DNA from: Clostridia bacterium | GTDB lineage: Bacteria; Bacillota; Clostridia; Oscillospirales; CAG-272 | Reading direction: 5' to 3' | Length of the DNA: 64,000 nt | Assembly: GCA_017503325.1 (NCBI GenBank) | Contig: JAFVTI010000047.1 | Location: 54,194 to 118,193, forward strand | In this document: positions 61,502-64,000 of the stretch, one piece after another | How the letters are laid out: each line of letters starts with the position of its first letter | Position numbering within the stretch: position 1 is the stretch's first letter | The notes under the pieces: model-generated | The model's database searches: none | Seen by the model: only the letters and a program-made list of their open reading frames with translations | Told to the model about the DNA's origin: nothing | Position numbers and translations under genes: made by a program

Positions 61502-63586
61502 ATGAACGTACCCGAGCTTTACGGCTCACGCGTCTTTAACGACGACGTGATGCGTCAAAAACTTCCCAAGGACGTCTATCGCTCCTTGACCAACACCATC
61601 GCCACCGGCGGTGTCATTGACCCCGCTATTGCAGGCACGGTCGCCTCCGCTATGAAGGACTGGGCGATCGAAAAGGGCGCCACCCACTTTACCCATTGGT
61701 TCCAGCCGCTCTCCGGCGTGACTGCGGAGAAGCACGATGCCTTTATATCCCCTCTTGGCGACAAGGTCATTATGGAATTCTCCGGCAAGGAGCTGATCAA
61801 GGGCGAGAGTGATGCCTCCTCCTTCCCCTCGGGCGGCCTGCGCGCCACCTTTGAGGCCAGAGGCTACACCGCCTGGGATCCCGCGTCCTATGCCTTTGTC
61901 AAGGATGGCACGCTGTATATTCCCACCGCCTTCTGCTCCTATACGGGTGAGGCGCTGGACACCAAAACGCCGCTGCTGCGCTCCATGGATGCGCTTAACG
62001 CACAGGGGCTTCGCATTCTGCGCCTGTTTGGCGACACGACCTCCACGCGCGTTTGCGCAACGGTGGGTGCTGAGCAGGAATATTTCCTTGTCAACAAAGC
62101 GTACTTTGACCGCCGCAAGGATCTCTCCTACTGCGGCAGAACCTTGTTTGGCGCGCCCGCGCCCAAGGGTCAGGAGATGGAGGATCATTATTTCGGCCCC
62201 TTAAAGACCCGCGTTTCCGCCTTTATGGCAGAGCTTGACCGCGAGCTGTGGGCGCTTGGCATCAACGCCAAGACCAAGCACAACGAGGCAGCGCCCTCGC
62301 AGCACGAGCTTGCTCCCATCTATACCACGGCAAACGTGGCGGTGGATCAGAACATGCTGACCATGGAGTACATGAAAAAGGTAGCGGAGCGTCACGATCT
62401 GGTTTGCCTGCTTCACGAAAAGCCCTATCAGGGCGTCAGCGGCTCGGGCAAGCACAATAACTGGGCACTTGCCACCGATACGGGCAAGAATCTGACCGAT
62501 CCCGGCAAAAAACCGGGCGAAAATCTGCAATTTCTGCTGATTTTGGCGGCTGTGATCCAGGCTGTGGACGATTATCAGGGGCTTTTGCGTCTGTCTATCG
62601 CCACCGCAGGCAATGACACGCGTCTGGGCGTTTCCGAAGCGCCGCCCGCCATCATCTCCATTTTCGTGGGTGAGGAGCTGGAGCACGTCATTGATTCCAT
62701 CATTCGCGGCACAGCCTACACCGGTGCAGGACGCGCCACGCTCAATCTGGGCGTTCCGTCCATTCCTGCCATCCGTAAGGACACGACCGACCGCAACCGT
62801 ACCTCTCCCTTTGCCTTTACGGGCAAGAAATTTGAGTTCCGCATGCCGGGCGCAGCGCAAAATATCGCCATGCCCAACATCGTGCTCAACACCGCCGTGG
62901 CAAAATCCTTCTGCGAATATGCAGACCGTCTGGAAAAGGCCGAGGATTTTGACGCCGAGCTGCACGCACTCCTGCGAGAGGTATTTACCAAGCACGAGCG
63001 CATTCTGTTCAGCGGAAACGGCTATTCCAAGGAGTGGGAAGAGGAAGCAGAGCGTCGCGGACTGTGCAATTACAGGCGTTCCGTGGATGTTTACCCGCAC
63101 CTGACCGATGCGGAAAACGTGGAATTGTTTGAAAAGTTCGGTGTTATGAGCCTTTCCGAACTGGAATCGCGCAAGGATATCCTGCTGGAGAACTACGCCA
63201 AGATCATCAACATCGAAGCACAGACCATGATTGTAATGGTTAGTAGAGAATATATACCGGCTGTTGAGGAATATATGTGCCGTCTGGCCACCACGGCCAA
63301 GGAAAAGAGGGAGGTTCTGGGCGTTGGATCGATCGGCGTGGAGAAGGATCTTTTAACAAAGCTTTCCTCTTATAATGAACAAGCATACGCTGCGCTGGAG
63401 GCACTCAAGCGCGCGGACGCACAAGCCGTTGCACAGCCCGATCACGAGGCCGTTGCACGCGAGTTCTGTGATAAAGTCGTTCCCGCCATGCAAGCGTTGC
63501 GCGCGCCCATTGACGCCATGGAGACCATCATGCCTTCCGCGCTTTGGCCCGTACCCACCTACGGCGAGATGACGTATAAGCAGTAA
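61502..63586 (+). CDS. glnN: Glutamine synthetase type III
   Basis: The 694-residue protein is a GSIII: WIxxHFTHWFQPLSG-type N-terminal motif, FEARGYTAWDPASYAFV, KTKHNEAAPSQHELAPIY, GSGKHNNWALATDTG and FRMPGAAQNIAMPN cover the conserved glutamate-, ammonia- and metal-binding segments. GSIII forms double-ring dodecamers, assimilates ammonia and is common in Clostridia and Bacteroidota. The start at 61502 follows GAAGGAT; an in-frame TTG at 61487 overlaps that site and is rejected. No GlnR or glnB gene is adjacent. Confidence 0.96.
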   Translation: MNVPELYGSRVFNDDVMRQKLPKDVYRSLTNTIATGGVIDPAIAGTVASAMKDWAIEKGATHFTHWFQPLSGVTAEKHDAFISPLGDKVIMEFSGKELIKGESDASSFPSGGLRATFEARGYTAWDPASYAFVKDGTLYIPTAFCSYTGEALDTKTPLLRSMDALNAQGLRILRLFGDTTSTRVCATVGAEQEYFLVNKAYFDRRKDLSYCGRTLFGAPAPKGQEMEDHYFGPLKTRVSAFMAELDRELWALGINAKTKHNEAAPSQHELAPIYTTANVAVDQNMLTMEYMKKVAERHDLVCLLHEKPYQGVSGSGKHNNWALATDTGKNLTDPGKKPGENLQFLLILAAVIQAVDDYQGLLRLSIATAGNDTRLGVSEAPPAIISIFVGEELEHVIDSIIRGTAYTGAGRATLNLGVPSIPAIRKDTTDRNRTSPFAFTGKKFEFRMPGAAQNIAMPNIVLNTAVAKSFCEYADRLEKAEDFDAELHALLREVFTKHERILFSGNGYSKEWEEEAERRGLCNYRRSVDVYPHLTDAENVELFEKFGVMSLSELESRKDILLENYAKIINIEAQTMIVMVSREYIPAVEEYMCRLATTAKEKREVLGVGSIGVEKDLLTKLSSYNEQAYAALEALKRADAQAVAQPDHEAVAREFCDKVVPAMQALRAPIDAMETIMPSALWPVPTYGEMTYKQ

Positions 63587-63620
63587 AAACGGTTACAATA
63601 TTAAATCATTTCAGCTTAAA

Positions 63621-63660
63621 AAAAGAGCACTGCCAAAAATGGGGGAGTGCTCTTTTGATT
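63621..63660 (+). terminator. Terminator after glnN
   Basis: AAAAGAGCACT pairs with AGTGCTCTTTT across a 14-base loop, followed by GATTTTT. Confidence 0.85.
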
Positions 63661-63837
63661 TTTGGCGGATTTTTTTGGCGAGTATCACTATTTTTCAAAG
63701 AGGTGATTTGTTCACTTTTCCCTATTTTTATACATCTTCACCAAGGTTGAATTTTTCCTCTTGTATATTATTTCCACTTGTGCTATCATATTATCGTTCC
63801 TACTTGTAGGCAAAATCATCATGAAAGGAAAAATATC

Positions 63838-64000
63838 ATGAAAAAGTTACTCGTTATGCTGTTGGCACTTTGCATGGTTCTGTCCGTTGTTCTGGTCGCT
63901 TGTAACGATCCTGAAGAACCCGTAGAATCCGGTGCAGAGACAACAACCGAGCCCACCACTACCGAGCCCGCTGAGACTGACCCGGTTACCACCGAGCCCG
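63838..64000 (+). CDS. Lipoprotein with Thr/Glu-rich stalk (partial)
   Basis: The start at 63838 (after GAAAGGAAAAATATC) opens MKKLLVMLLALCMVLSVVLVACNDPEEP, a lipoprotein signal, followed by a TTTEPTTTEP stalk that runs out of the window. The stalk type matches the lipoproteins at 32985, 39416 and 42002. What domain follows cannot be seen. Confidence 0.8.
   Translation, partial: MKKLLVMLLALCMVLSVVLVACNDPEEPVESGAETTTEPTTTEPAETDPVTTEP

Overview
The window looks like a chromosomal segment of an anaerobic, moderately GC-rich member of the Clostridia (low-GC Gram-positive lineage). Evidence: a HrcA/CIRCE heat-shock operon, type III glutamine synthetase, pyruvate:ferredoxin oxidoreductase, an SRP RNA upstream of dnaX, the YlxM-Ffh pair, Gram-positive LexA-type boxes, strong AGGAGG ribosome-binding sites, and many TTGACA-17-TATAAT promoters. 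Family or genus cannot be fixed from sequence reading alone. No prophage, IS transposase, rRNA or CRISPR array was seen.

Layout. 1-4.8 kb: FKBP-like lipoprotein (cut by the window edge), rpmF, yceD, tmcAL, a small conserved protein and a PlsC-like acyltransferase. 4.9-6.4 kb: an unusual regulator in which an XRE helix-turn-helix is fused to a shortened, probably inactive PolC-type DNA polymerase core. 6.7-13 kb: hrcA-grpE-dnaK-dnaJ-prmA-metallopeptidase under one CIRCE-controlled promoter. 13.3-19.3 kb: two large secreted or surface proteins built from Cys-rich repeats plus cohesin-like and dockerin-like modules, behind a long structured leader. 19.6-20 kb: a possible small-RNA unit. 21-26.5 kb: ylxM-ffh-rpsP-khpA convergent with dnaX-ybaB-recR and the SRP RNA. 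26.6-46.3 kb: lipoproteins, regulators, an ABC transporter fused in one chain, tRNA-Thr, rsmA, an RNA methyltransferase, a carbohydrate-binding-type lipoprotein, a DUF4091 lipoprotein and a heterodimeric ABC exporter. 46.5-50.1 kb: nifJ. 50.6-51.2 kb: a divergent AbrB-like/XRE pair sharing candidate operators.

51.8-58.4 kb is the origin-type cluster mnmG-rsmG-noc-like-parA-parB-serS. It has five parS sites in 156 bp between a Noc-like gene that lacks the N-terminal CTPase domain and parA. This places the segment near oriC. 58.4-61.1 kb: a membrane protein, a class I amidotransferase-like hydrolase and rarA behind two tandem LexA-type boxes, so a likely SOS-controlled unit. 61.5-63.6 kb: type III glutamine synthetase, followed by the start of another lipoprotein.

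Intergenic regions carry several families of short palindromic, MITE-like repeats (near 6.5, 27.3-27.9, 33.9, 39.2, 50.4-51.7 and 61.1-61.4 kb). At least one has entered the end of a reading frame. The points most worth following are the XRE-PolC fusion, the CTPase-less Noc with its parS cluster, the LexA-boxed rarA unit, and the Cys-repeat surface pair.
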